A program made the translations under genes and the position numbers. The notes beneath the pieces are model-generated. The model saw nothing but the letters and a program-made list of their open reading frames with translations. It had not been told where the DNA came from and did not search any database. 64,000 nt of DNA from Methylovirgula sp. (GTDB lineage: Bacteria > Pseudomonadota > Alphaproteobacteria > Rhizobiales > Beijerinckiaceae). Location of the stretch: positions 3,408,501 to 3,472,500 of the forward strand of contig NZ_JBBCGP010000001.1 of the NCBI RefSeq assembly GCF_037200945.1, read 5' to 3'. Below, piece after piece: positions 34,635 to 42,645 of the stretch. Every line of letters begins with the position of its first letter. The stretch's first letter is position 1.

Positions 34635-34714
34635 GGCCGCGGCAACCGACCATTTCTGGAGCCCGCGCTGGAGCGCGGGGACAAGCCCTGAAAGATTAAA
34701 AACGTCTTTGGCAA

Positions 34715-34855
34715 TCATCGCCGCGCCTGCTGCCGCCACGGCAAATAGCCGAGCAAGCGGTCCATGGCATAGCAGCCAAGCGTCCAGCCCAAGGCCATGA
34801 AAAATCCCCAGACAAACCAGACGATAATTGAGTTAGCGGTAATTGCTTCCTACAT
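34715..34855 (-). pseudogene. Small membrane protein gene with TAG at codon 2
   Basis: A good site GGAGG precedes ATG 34853-34855, but the next codon is TAG. The frame then stays open for 44 codons: ITANSIIVWFVWGFFMALGW, then a Cys/Tyr segment and LLGYLPWRQQARR, a plausible one-helix membrane protein. It is either inactivated, started from a non-canonical codon, or not a gene. Confidence 0.35.
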
Positions 34856-35151
34856 CTTTGGCCTCCTACCGAAGCACTAACTCGAGCGAAGCGTATTCGT
34901 TGCAACGGACAGCGTGATGTCCAAAGTGGACTGCAGCGTCATTGGTTACGCCGCGCAGCCGTCGGCCCGACGAGAGATAATTGGCAACGGCAAGTTAGAG
35001 CAACCTCAGATTCTATGAGTGCAGCAACCGAAAAAGTTATTTACCTACGGTATACTCTGTCTATATCAAGTTGCGTAGTCGAAATATTGAATCTATTAAT
35101 CAGATTTATCAGCTTTAGTTGCGAGGCATTTCGCTCGGTCCTAGTTGTAAG

Positions 35152-35174
35152 TAATGAGCGTCGAGCGCTCATTA
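35152..35174. promoter_or_regulatory. Inverted repeat at the 5' region of the GCG-type peptide gene
   Basis: TAATGAGCG and CGCTCATTA form perfect 9-bp arms around a 5-nt loop, overlapping the AAGAGGA ribosome binding site region, 14 nt before the ATG at 35189. It can be an operator or an RNA hairpin hiding the site. The region upstream (34856-35151) is AT-rich and otherwise empty. Confidence 0.5.
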
Positions 35175-35188
35175 AGAGGACTGTCCAC

Positions 35189-35512
35189 ATGACAAAACTA
35201 TTGTTGTCCCTTTCTTGTGCAGCCGCTCTCGTCGCGGCTGCTTCAGCATCCGAGGCGATGCCGATCGCCTCCGACGCCGCCGGAGTTTCCGGCGCGCCTA
35301 TCATCCTCGCCGCGCAAGGTTGCGGATATGGCTGGTACCGGGGTCCAGGCGGCTACTGTCATCGCTTTGGGTATGGGCCTTACCCGGGTGGATACTGGGG
35401 CGTGTATCAAGGGAACTGGAACAGCTGCCCTCCGGGATATTGGCGCGGACCTTGGGGCCATTGCCGCGACACGCCGTACCATGGCCGACTGCCCGGTGGC
35501 GGGTGGAAATAG
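35189..35512 (+). CDS. Secreted GCG-type Gly/Tyr-rich peptide
   Basis: A 107-residue preprotein: signal peptide MTKLLLSLSCAAALVAAASA, a short spacer with ILAAQGCGYGWYRGPGGYCH, then Gly/Pro/Tyr-rich repeats with four further cysteine positions (NSCPPGYWRGPWGHCRDTPY). This fits the GCG_CRPN class of exported repeat peptides common in Bradyrhizobiaceae, Beijerinckiaceae and methylobacteria. Role unknown, perhaps envelope. Start chosen by signal peptide and AAGAGGA. Confidence 0.8.
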   Translation: MTKLLLSLSCAAALVAAASASEAMPIASDAAGVSGAPIILAAQGCGYGWYRGPGGYCHRFGYGPYPGGYWGVYQGNWNSCPPGYWRGPWGHCRDTPYHGRLPGGGWK

Positions 35513-35707
35513 CCGAGCGAAGTCGTGCGATCGGCTTTCTGAGGGTCGTCAGCCATCAGCAGGATAAAGAACGCCCCGCTGGGCCTTCATGGCCGAACGG
35601 GGCTAAAGCGCGCAATAAGTTTGAGGATAATTGTAACCAGTATTTTCTGGATGAGAGAATGCTCCCCTATTCTTGCGCCAAGCTGACTCTGTCGTCAGGG
35701 CTTGGCC

Positions 35708-35884
35708 TCACCGATGTTCAATTCGCGGACGCCAGGCGAGATCGTCCGACCAAACGTAGATCCCGATCGCGGCCACGAACATGACAGCGCCGACCCAAAA
35801 CCACGGCGAATGATGAATGCGCCGCCAGTCGCGGCGAGGTGCCTCGGTCCGCCGCGTATGTCTATGGTGATGGTCTTCATTCAC
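35708..35884 (-). CDS. Small single-span membrane protein
   Basis: A 58-residue protein starting at GTG 35882-35884. It has a His/Arg-rich head (VNEDHHHRHTRRTEAPRRDW) and one membrane helix (FWVGAVMFVAAIGIYVW), ending SDDLAWRPRIEHR. AGAGGA lies 12 nt upstream. The pattern is that of a short conserved protein in Hyphomicrobiales; no function known. It lies just downstream of tRNA-Tyr. Confidence 0.65.
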   Translation of the reverse strand: MNEDHHHRHTRRTEAPRRDWRRIHHSPWFWVGAVMFVAAIGIYVWSDDLAWRPRIEHR

Positions 35885-35985
35885 GGGCGATCCATATCCT
35901 CTGAGATTTGCTAAGGAGGTGCGGGACGCGATTCTAGCGTCCTCGCCATTAGAAATAAGTGAAAAATCAAATTGGTGGGGCAAAT

Positions 35986-36070
35986 TGGTGGGGGAGGTAG
36001 GACTCGAACCTACGAAGGCATAGCCAGCGGATTTACAGTCCGCCCCCTTTGCCACTCGGGACACTCCCCC
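35986..36070 (-). tRNA. tRNA-Tyr (anticodon GTA)
   Basis: An 85-nt class II tRNA on the minus strand: acceptor GGGGGAG with CTCCCCC, anticodon loop CTGTAAA, long variable arm, T loop TTCGAGT, encoded CCA. Next to rlmB, as commonly found upstream of tRNA-Gly and tuf. Confidence 0.95.
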
Positions 36071-36180
36071 GCACAGCCGCGGCCAGCAGGCAGCTTTGCG
36101 CGCGTTGATCGGGCGCTTATGGAAAGTCGGCGGCGCTTCGTCAACCCCTGCGAGGCACGCCACCCAATTAGGATAAGGCC

Positions 36181-37035
36181 TTGCGCAAAAAGCCTCCCCA
36201 TTCCGATGCCGGCCGCCATCGCGGCCCGGAAAAAACCGGCACCCGTCCGCCGCCGCGAAGACCCCACGGCCCGGGCAGCAGAGAGGCCGCAAGCGCCGCG
36301 CCGTCGTTCCGGCGGCCCTCCTCGCAGGTTGCCGTTCTCTATGGCTTCCACGCGGTGCGCGAGGCCTTGCGGACCAAACGGCGGCGGGCGCTTCGGCTTT
36401 TCGCGACGCCCGCAGCAGCCGCGCGGCTCGCGGCAGAATGCGAAGCTGCGGGCATCGTGCCGCAGATCGTCGCGCCTGAAGATATGAATCGCCGCCTCGG
36501 CGGCGAGGCGGTCCACCAGGGCGTCATGCTTGAGGCCGAGCCGCTCCCTGCCCGCGATCTCGATGACATCGAATCGAAAAGCGGCATCGTTCTGGTGCTT
36601 GATCAGATTACCGACCCGCATAATGTCGGCGCCATCGTGCGCACCGCCGCGGCCTTCGGCGTAGATGCGCTGGTGACCACCGAGCGTCACTCGCCGGAAT
36701 TTACCGGCACCCTGGCCAAAGCCGCTTCGGGCGGCCTGGAGCATGTCGCCATCGTCAGCGTCGTCAATCTGGCCCGTGCGCTCGAAGAATTGGGCGAGCT
36801 TGGCTATCAGAGGGTCGGGCTCGATTCAGACGGCCCCGTATCGCTCGCGGATGCGCCGCTGGCGCGGCCGGTCGCCTTGGTGCTCGGCGCGGAAGACAAA
36901 GGCCTGCGGCGGCTGAGTCGGGAGAATTGCGATCTGCTCGCCCGGCTCGACATGCCGGGCGCCATCAAAAGCCTCAACGTATCAAACGCCTGCGCGGTCG
37001 CCCTCGCCCTGGTTCGTAGCCGGCTGCCCGGCTAA
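36181..37035 (+). CDS. rlmB: 23S rRNA (guanosine-2'-O)-methyltransferase RlmB
   Basis: A 284-residue SpoU-family 2'-O-methyltransferase modifying a 23S rRNA loop (G2251 in E. coli). A basic N-terminal tail precedes the substrate-binding domain (VLYGFHAVREALRTKRRR). Knot-domain motifs are LDQITDPHNVGAIVRTAAAF, VLGAEDKGLRRL and SLNVSNACAVALALV. The start is TTG 36181, preceded by AGGATAAGG. It is divergent from tRNA-Tyr. Confidence 0.93.
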   Translation: MRKKPPHSDAGRHRGPEKTGTRPPPRRPHGPGSREAASAAPSFRRPSSQVAVLYGFHAVREALRTKRRRALRLFATPAAAARLAAECEAAGIVPQIVAPEDMNRRLGGEAVHQGVMLEAEPLPARDLDDIESKSGIVLVLDQITDPHNVGAIVRTAAAFGVDALVTTERHSPEFTGTLAKAASGGLEHVAIVSVVNLARALEELGELGYQRVGLDSDGPVSLADAPLARPVALVLGAEDKGLRRLSRENCDLLARLDMPGAIKSLNVSNACAVALALVRSRLPG

Positions 37036-37077
37036 ATCAAAATATGAATTAAGCAGCCTATGATATTGAAATAAATA

Positions 37078-37476
37078 TCAATAGCATTGCGGCGGCGCCG
37101 TCCCGTAAATGATGCGCGGTGGGTTGGCGACCGGCTTCTCATCCGTAAGATAGATAATCTTCGGCCGGACACAGTGCGGTTGGGGGGCGTAATAAGCTGG
37201 ATAATAGACCGCCGGCGGATATGGAGGCGGCGGAAGCGCCCCCGTCGAATCGTCGTCCATCGCGATCGGGTAGCCGGCACCCAGCCAGGCATCATAAGCC
37301 CCGTCAACGCCGCCTAAGAAACGATGCGAACGGCTGTGCAGCACGGCGCCATGGCCGATGCGCGGAATGGAAAAGCCATGAGCCGCCGACAAGACAACAA
37401 ATCTGGACGCCGCGGCGGCGGGGCCAGCCGAGCAAAACCCAGCCAGGACGAAAAACAGAAGAACCTTGATGCGCAT
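37078..37476 (-). CDS. Secreted protein of unknown function
   Basis: A 132-residue preprotein with signal peptide MRIKVLLFFVLAGFCSAGPA; ATG 37474-37476 is preceded by GAGGGAG. The C-terminal half is Pro/Tyr-rich (LPPPPYPPAVYYPAYYAPQP) and ends KPVANPPRIIYGTAPPQCY, with two cysteines. No family recognised. It is convergent with rlmB. Confidence 0.65.
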   Translation of the reverse strand: MRIKVLLFFVLAGFCSAGPAAAASRFVVLSAAHGFSIPRIGHGAVLHSRSHRFLGGVDGAYDAWLGAGYPIAMDDDSTGALPPPPYPPAVYYPAYYAPQPHCVRPKIIYLTDEKPVANPPRIIYGTAPPQCY

Positions 37477-37603
37477 GCCACGCTCCCTCGCATCCGCCAA
37501 AGGTTAAGAAACCATTAACGGAAACAAGAGGATTAACGCGCCAAAGCCCCCGGGTCCAGCTTTCGACCGGCCAGGACGCGCCTAGAGCACAGAATCAGTT
37601 GAT

Positions 37604-37948
37604 TTATTGGCAGACCCGGACGCGCCGGACGACATAGGCGTTGGCATAGCCATCCCAAACCTGCTGCGGCTCATACCAGCAGCGCGGCGGCGGCGGGGGC
37701 GGCGGATAGGGCCCGCCCGCGTAGGCCGGCGCGTAATAGCCTGGCGGCGGTGGTGGAGGCGGCGGCGGTGCCGCGGCGGCAGCAGCGCTGCCCGCAATGA
37801 CGCCAAGAGCGGCGCCGCCAATCAGACCGGCCGCGAAAGCGCCCCCGTCCCCACCAGCTTGAGCCGGCAGAGCGACGGCAGTTACAAGCCCTGCGGCAAG
37901 TGCGAGCGCGACGCCCGACTTCAACGCAGACTTCACTTGATCCGACAT
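37604..37948 (-). CDS. Gly-zipper, Pro-rich exported protein
   Basis: A 114-residue protein with a signal peptide (MSDQVKSALKSGVALALAAG to LPAQA), a glycine-zipper-like hydrophobic segment (AFAAGLIGGAALGVIAGSAA), a polyproline stretch and a basic C-terminus with Cys (PRCWYEPQQVWDGYANAYVV). GGAGGGGAG precedes ATG 37946-37948. Such proteins are frequent in Hyphomicrobiales; function unknown, likely envelope. The upstream 37949-38248 contains no recognised gene. Confidence 0.7.
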   Translation of the reverse strand: MSDQVKSALKSGVALALAAGLVTAVALPAQAGGDGGAFAAGLIGGAALGVIAGSAAAAAAPPPPPPPPPGYYAPAYAGGPYPPPPPPPRCWYEPQQVWDGYANAYVVRRVRVCQ

Positions 37949-38248
37949 TTCTCCCCTCCGAAAGCGCGCCGCACGACGCTCTAGAACCTTTTGACCGTCG
38001 ATCCAGAGGGACTCGCTCGCACAGGCAAACGTCTCTGGTGGCCTACCGACCGGCACTCTCGGCGAAGCTAGGCCGCCATTACGGCAAGGATGCGGCCAAT
38101 GCCCGATGCGGACATCGGCAAGAACGCGACACTTCCTCAATTTTTCGCAATTTGGTGAAGCTTTACTTAAGATTTTTGGCCGCAGACGCCATTGCCAGCG
38201 CGGGCCGACGCTGTTAGCTCCCTGCATCTGGGACACCGCAGCGAGAAT

Positions 38249-38324
38249 GCCGGTTTAGCTCAGTTGGTAGAGCAACTGATTTGTAATCAGTAGGTCGCGG
38301 GTTCGATTCCTGCAACCGGCACCA
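38249..38324 (+). tRNA. tRNA-Thr (anticodon TGT)
   Basis: A complete plus-strand cloverleaf: acceptor GCCGGTT with AACCGGC, D loop AGTTGGTA, anticodon loop TTTGTAA, T loop TTCGATT, encoded CCA. In E. coli the same isoacceptor leads the Thr-Tyr-Gly-Thr-tufB cluster. Confidence 0.96.
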
Positions 38325-38340
38325 GCTATGGGATGGAATA

Positions 38341-38580
38341 ATGGGCTTGAGAATCATCGCGGCCGCCATCTTTGCGCTGGTTTGTTTCGCCGCCTATTCG
38401 CCGGCGAAAGCGCAATATTGGGAAGGTGCCTGCGGCGGTGCGATGCGTGGCTATGATGGCCGCGAATATCCTTGCAGCGCAGATCGCAAGCCCGTTTGCG
38501 ACGAAAGCGGGCGCTGCGTTTGCCTGACGCGCCGTCAATGTGGCGGACGGCACGATCAAGGCTGGTATGATTCGCAATAA
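38341..38580 (+). CDS. Small secreted Cys-rich protein
   Basis: A 79-residue preprotein 16 nt after tRNA-Thr. The signal peptide MGLRIIAAAIFALVCFAAYS ends near AKAQ, and the mature part holds six cysteines (GACGG, YPCS, PVCDESGRCVCLTRRQCGG), probably disulfide-bonded. No family recognised. Confidence 0.65.
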   Translation: MGLRIIAAAIFALVCFAAYSPAKAQYWEGACGGAMRGYDGREYPCSADRKPVCDESGRCVCLTRRQCGGRHDQGWYDSQ

Positions 38581-38606
38581 GTTTCGGTGACGCCGATCTA
38601 TCCATC

Positions 38607-38852
38607 CTAATGCTCATGTCTGACGTAGCGGACACGACGATAATGATGATGGTGTCGCAAACCCCAGCTTGACGCGATGCCAGGCCCAGCCGTCGCGCCG
38701 ACCGCAGCCCCCGCGATAAGGCCGAGCGGACCGAAGACGACCGCACCAGCCACGGCCCCGAGCGTTCCATCGACCGCACGTTCCTGCGCCGCAAGTGCAG
38801 TCGGCACAGCGATCATCAATAGACCTACGGCCACGAGCCAAGCTTTGCGCAT
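38607..38852 (-). CDS. Small exported Gly-zipper protein
   Basis: An 81-residue preprotein: signal peptide MRKAWLVAVGLLMIAVPTAL, a glycine-zipper segment (GAVAGAVVFGPLGLIAGAAV) and a His/Arg tail (GLRHHHHYRRVRYVRHEH). GGGGGAAAG precedes the ATG. Such tails can bind metals, which is speculation. Unknown function. Confidence 0.7.
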   Translation of the reverse strand: MRKAWLVAVGLLMIAVPTALAAQERAVDGTLGAVAGAVVFGPLGLIAGAAVGATAGPGIASSWGLRHHHHYRRVRYVRHEH

Positions 38853-38925
38853 CTTTCCCCCGATTCGAGTTTCTTAAGCCGTCGAACTGGACGCCTGAAT
38901 TACGGCCTCGGGGCGGCAGCGTGAA

Positions 38926-39705
38926 CTAGGGTGAGAAGTCGTTCAGCACGTGGACGATGGCGTCCGGTGATTCGCGGATCCCGCCGGTGAACGGTCGGTC
39001 GAGCGCGACAGCGATCAGCAACTCGGAGAAAATCAGCACGCTCAAAAAGCCGGTCATCAATGTCTGTGCGCGCAGGTTTTTTGTGCCGAAGAAGAAGGTA
39101 AAAACGATCGTCAGAACCGCGCCACCGAAGAGAACGATCCAAAGAGGCCCTGGCACGTCACCTTCGGCCGCGCGCAGCCTCGTCCGCCGCGCCTGTGTCA
39201 ATGTATTAAGCTGATTGAAAATTTCGGCTTTGACCGTTGCGTCGCCTTTCGCAGTCCGGTCATTCGTCAGCAGCGCTACGTAAATGTTGCCGAGATCCGT
39301 CCAGGTCGATCGATTCGCCCGCCCCTGCTCCATCGCCGACCATTCTTCGGTGACGATCGATTTCAAATAAACGGTCAGGGCATTGCGCGTCGCGACGGCC
39401 TGTGCGGGATCGAGGCCCGGAACCAAATGATAAATGGTTGCCGCAGCGGCTGCCTCCCGCTCGACGGTCGACTCGGCGTCGTTGAATTTTTCCCACACAA
39501 TGATGATCGAGAAGGCGAGAAGCACGGCATACAACACGCCGACGGTCGCGAATTTGAACCCGGCGACCTCATTGTTCGTGGAAAGGCTCTCAAGGGCCAC
39601 AAACCGCCGGACGACGAGTGGTCCGAACATAAAGATGATTGTCGGCACAATCAGAATCCAAAAGGTCTGTGCCCAGAGTGGCGCGGTGGTGATGAAATCG
39701 ATCAT
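38926..39705 (-). CDS. DUF4239 membrane protein (bestrophin-like)
   Basis: A 259-residue protein with membrane helices at both ends (WAQTFWILIVPTIIFMFGPL; LWIVLFGGAVLTIVFTFFFG; LMTGFLSVLIFSELLIAVAL) and a helical cytoplasmic centre. VLYAVLLAFSIIIVWEKFND and the EREAAAAATIYHL segment are DUF4239 signatures. Possibly an ion channel; not demonstrated. Single gene. Confidence 0.83.
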   Translation of the reverse strand: MIDFITTAPLWAQTFWILIVPTIIFMFGPLVVRRFVALESLSTNNEVAGFKFATVGVLYAVLLAFSIIIVWEKFNDAESTVEREAAAAATIYHLVPGLDPAQAVATRNALTVYLKSIVTEEWSAMEQGRANRSTWTDLGNIYVALLTNDRTAKGDATVKAEIFNQLNTLTQARRTRLRAAEGDVPGPLWIVLFGGAVLTIVFTFFFGTKNLRAQTLMTGFLSVLIFSELLIAVALDRPFTGGIRESPDAIVHVLNDFSP

Positions 39706-39833
39706 ACGTGACTCTTTGCGTGGCGGGGCACGACCGGCTCCGCTCCATCTTCACTCATAGGAGCTTGCTTCACTTATAGGAGCTTGGACTTGGGCGAAGA
39801 TTGCGGCAACCTATTTGACATTTCAACTCGTCA

Positions 39834-40439
39834 TTAATCCCGGGAATCGGCGAGATGGCGCAGATCGTCCGGCGTATCGACGTCGGCGAAAATTGACTCG
39901 TCCCACACGGGACATTCGACGACGCCTTCAATCTCCGCAAGAATTTTCCCGGCGCCGCGGTCGCCATCGAGCTTTGCAACCGTAGCAAAAAGCGTCCGCG
40001 CGAGAAGGACCGGATTGCCACGACGGCCGGCATAGGTTGGAACGACTGCCGTGGCATTCGGCGCCGCCTCGAATGTCGCAATCAAAGCATCGATCAGCGT
40101 TGGTGTAATCAGCGGCATGTCGGCAAGCAAAACGATCGCGCCGCCGGCATCAGCTGGCACGGCGGCGACGCCCGCCCGCAACGATTGCGAGAGTCCTGCG
40201 GCATAATCCGGCGCATCGACAAGCCTCACGTCGCAATCCTTGAGCGCCGCCGCTATCGCGTCCCTGGCCAGGCCCGTCACGACGATGACTGGAAACGCGT
40301 GCGACGCAAGTGCTGCTTCGGCTACACGGTGCACGAGCGCTGCGCCGCCGAATTGAGCTACGAGCTTTGTCGTCGACCTGTCGTCTCCGAAACGCGTCGA
40401 GCGGCCAGCCGCAAGAATAATCGCGGCGATTTTGTTCAC
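39834..40439 (-). CDS. mocA: MocA-type molybdopterin nucleotidyltransferase
   Basis: A 201-residue nucleotidyltransferase of the MobA/MocA group that attaches CMP (or a related nucleotide) to molybdenum cofactor. Motifs are IILAAGRSTRFG and VLLADMPLITPTLIDAL with downstream GNPVLLARTLF. The start GTG overlaps the XdhC gene stop (GTGA). Together with the two XdhC-type genes it forms a maturation operon for a xanthine-dehydrogenase-family molybdenum enzyme, which is not in the window. Confidence 0.85.
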   Translation of the reverse strand: MNKIAAIILAAGRSTRFGDDRSTTKLVAQFGGAALVHRVAEAALASHAFPVIVVTGLARDAIAAALKDCDVRLVDAPDYAAGLSQSLRAGVAAVPADAGGAIVLLADMPLITPTLIDALIATFEAAPNATAVVPTYAGRRGNPVLLARTLFATVAKLDGDRGAGKILAEIEGVVECPVWDESIFADVDTPDDLRHLADSRD

Positions 40440-41137
40440 GCGCCCTGTTCCGACCGCAGCGGCTTTTGCCGTCGCGCCGCGATCACCTCCGCGATGATCG
40501 CAATCGCGATCTCCGTCGCACCCACGGCGCCAATGTCGAGGCCGACAGGCGCATGGATTCGCGCCAGCGCAGCCTCGGGAACATTCTGCGTCCGCAAACG
40601 CTCAAGCCGCGCAGCGTTGGTTTTGCGCGAGCCGAGTGCACCGACATAGAAACATTCGCCTGTGAACGCCGCCTTGATACCTTCATCGTCGATATCGGGC
40701 ACATGCGAGAGCACCACCATCGCGGTGTAGCGATCGACCGGACGCGTCGCAAATACGTCTTGCGGCCATTGCGCGATCACTTCGCAATCTTCAAACCTTT
40801 CCGGCGTGGCAAAGGCACTGCGCGGATCGATTACCGTGACGTCGTAGCCGGCAAGACGCGCGATGGGCGTCAGGCCTTGCGCGATATGAACCGCGCCGAT
40901 AACGACCATGCGCAGCGTGGGCACGCGCACGCGCAGAAAATATGTCGAATCCCCGCTTTCAACTAATGCACTCTTGCCAAGACGGAGCTGCTCACGCAAT
41001 TGCGGCGCGAGCGGATCGCCATCAACCTCCGTGTCGCGGATGAGACGCTGTGCGCCCGTCGCAATATCGGTAGCGAGTATGGACGCGTGGCGTGACTCAC
41101 GTTCGGCGTTCATTTCGGCGAGAAGGGCGGCACGCAT
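40436..41137 (-). CDS. XdhC/CoxI family protein, Rossmann half
   Basis: A 233-residue XdhC/CoxI protein. The C-terminal Rossmann domain has MVVIGAVHIAQGLTPIARLA and VTVIDPRSAFATPERF with SRKTNAARLERL and DIGAVGATEIAIAI. XdhC proteins bind and sulfurate molybdenum cofactor before insertion into xanthine dehydrogenase or CO dehydrogenase. The N-terminal XdhC part is encoded by the preceding gene, overlapping by one base. Confidence 0.85.
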   Translation of the reverse strand: MRAALLAEMNAERESRHASILATDIATGAQRLIRDTEVDGDPLAPQLREQLRLGKSALVESGDSTYFLRVRVPTLRMVVIGAVHIAQGLTPIARLAGYDVTVIDPRSAFATPERFEDCEVIAQWPQDVFATRPVDRYTAMVVLSHVPDIDDEGIKAAFTGECFYVGALGSRKTNAARLERLRTQNVPEAALARIHAPVGLDIGAVGATEIAIAIIAEVIAARRQKPLRSEQGA

Positions 41138-41460
41138 CAGTCAACGCGCTCGACGAAAATTTTTATGCGGCCACCGCACGACAGACCGGCGCGCCATGCC
41201 GTTTCATCGCTAACGCCAAACTCGCGCAGTCTTGGCTGGCCATCCGCGATAACATCGAGCGCTTCGGTGATAATGTCTGCCTCGATACAACCTCCCGAGA
41301 CCGACCCGACAAAACGGCCATCACTCCCGATGACCAATTGACTGCCGATCGGGCGCGGCGCCGACCCCCACGTCTCGACAACGGTCGCAATGGCAACCTG
41401 GACACTTTGCGCGTGCCACGCGAGCGCGGTCCGAAGGATTTCGTCATCAGCAGCGAGCAT
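41137..41460 (-). CDS. XdhC/CoxI family protein, N-terminal half
   Basis: A 107-residue protein with the XdhC/CoxI N-terminal motif VATVVETWGSAPRPIGSQ-like pattern and GRFVGSVSGGCIEADIITEA. ATG 41458-41460 directly follows a 27-nt palindrome; a TTG at 41497-41499 would translate through the palindrome. Splitting of XdhC into two genes is common in alphaproteobacteria (CoxI/XdhC pairs). Confidence 0.82.
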   Translation of the reverse strand: MLAADDEILRTALAWHAQSVQVAIATVVETWGSAPRPIGSQLVIGSDGRFVGSVSGGCIEADIITEALDVIADGQPRLREFGVSDETAWRAGLSCGGRIKIFVERVD

Positions 41461-41487
41461 AAAGGCCTCACGAAATTCGTGAGGCCT
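41461..41487 (-). terminator. Perfect 13-bp inverted repeat between DUF4142 gene and xdhC
   Basis: AAGGCCTCACGAA and TTCGTGAGGCCTT flank one base. On the minus strand it follows the DUF4142 stop by 33 nt and abuts the XdhC start codon. The T-tail is only TTTA, so it may be a terminator or an mRNA leader hairpin. Confidence 0.5.
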
Positions 41488-41520
41488 TATATCACGCAAA
41501 TAAACGGAAAAACGAGTTCT

Positions 41521-42066
41521 TTACTTGTCGAGATTTTGCGCCATGTCGAGATGGCGCTCGATCGTCGGCAAAACGCTGTCGGCAAATTGCTTGAGATCGG
41601 GGTTCGTTCCGCCCTTGGAATAGCGCTTGAAAAGGTCAACGGCATCTTTATGCCCTTTGACCTGATCGTCGAGATATTCTTTTCTGAAATCCGCGCCGCT
41701 CAGCGACTTGAGCTTATCGAGCAAGGATTGATGCGAATTGTCGAGCACGGTCGGCGGTTTCGCTTTGACTTTGCCTGAATCGATCAGATCTTCCAGTTTA
41801 GCGGTGGTCTTGCTGTGATCTGTGATCATATGCCGGGCGAACGTCTTCGTCGCATCGTCGCTGACCTTATCCAGCGCCAGCTTGCTCGATTGAATCTCGA
41901 ACATGTCGCTGATGCCAGCTTCCGTCACGAAATCCTGAGTCGATGCCGCCCTGCCGATCAAAGAGTTTATGCCGGTCTTTTCAGTCAGCGACTGGGCCTC
42001 CACGGATGAACCTAGCACTGGCACGCTCAGTAGAAGAAAAATCGATAAAACAGGAACGGTCCGCAT
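41521..42066 (-). CDS. Exported DUF4142 protein
   Basis: A 181-residue protein with signal peptide MRTVPVLSIFLLLSVPVLGS (AAGGAG before ATG 42064-42066). The DUF4142 four-helix domain has STQDFVTEAGISDMFEIQSS, FARHMITDHSKTTAKLEDLI and LDDQVKGHKDAVDLFKRYSK, a ferritin-like fold with conserved His. Homologues are linked to stress or exopolysaccharide; function unclear. Confidence 0.87.
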   Translation of the reverse strand: MRTVPVLSIFLLLSVPVLGSSVEAQSLTEKTGINSLIGRAASTQDFVTEAGISDMFEIQSSKLALDKVSDDATKTFARHMITDHSKTTAKLEDLIDSGKVKAKPPTVLDNSHQSLLDKLKSLSGADFRKEYLDDQVKGHKDAVDLFKRYSKGGTNPDLKQFADSVLPTIERHLDMAQNLDK

Positions 42067-42645
42067 TTTGAGCTCCTTGCATTCAGTCGCACCTGCAACT
42101 GGAGGCAAGGGTGAAAGTTCCGGGTGCGCGGCCGCGCTTGCCAAGAGAGTTTTTGATCACCGCTTGATCTCGTTGCGCGTATCATGTTGCGCTCGACTCT
42201 CACGCGCTTCGACTCGCGATCTTTACCTACGCGCTGCTCTGATTCAGCAATGGCCGAGTCGAAAACGAAACGCCTGTTTGAAAGCGCGCAGTTCTTCGCT
42301 GATCGCTGTGCGATGCAAAAACCGCAATGCGAAAACTGCGCTGCATTGCGAAGCGCAAATGAAAGCTGTCAAACATCGCGGCAAATTGCATCGTAAATAG
42401 GCAATGAAATGGGCGCACGCCCACAAAATTTCATTTTGGAAAAAGAGTTTCTTTACGGGAATGATTTTTCGAAGCATCCTGACGTCGTGAGGAAACGACA
42501 TAAGCAAAAAGCCGGTATCGAGACGTCTGCAATTCCGCGATGAATAAAAAAACAGCATCGCGGTTGGCACGTGCCTAACAAGGCACGCTCGATCGTATGA
42601 AAAATAAAAACATCTCGGCGCCGGCAACCAAGGAGCGCGAGACCA
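42067..42645. other. Long intergenic region upstream of the permease gene
   Basis: These 579 nt contain no gene I can support. They hold several TTGCG/CGCAA-type repeats, including the imperfect palindrome CATTGCGAAGCGCAAATG at 42344-42361. The motif ACGGGAATGATTTTT at 42455-42469 recurs upstream of the glnT-like gene. The sequence is likely regulatory for the amino acid permease. Confidence 0.5.

Noticed and set aside
42300..42365. Possible CRISPR-like short repeats (GCAATGCG/TTGCG)
   Set aside because: Repeats are under 10 bp, irregularly spaced and lack spacers; better explained as overlapping palindromes or operators.
42184..42396. Small plus-strand frame before the permease
   Set aside because: No ribosome binding site, no signal peptide or family, and it overlaps a repeat-rich presumed regulatory region.
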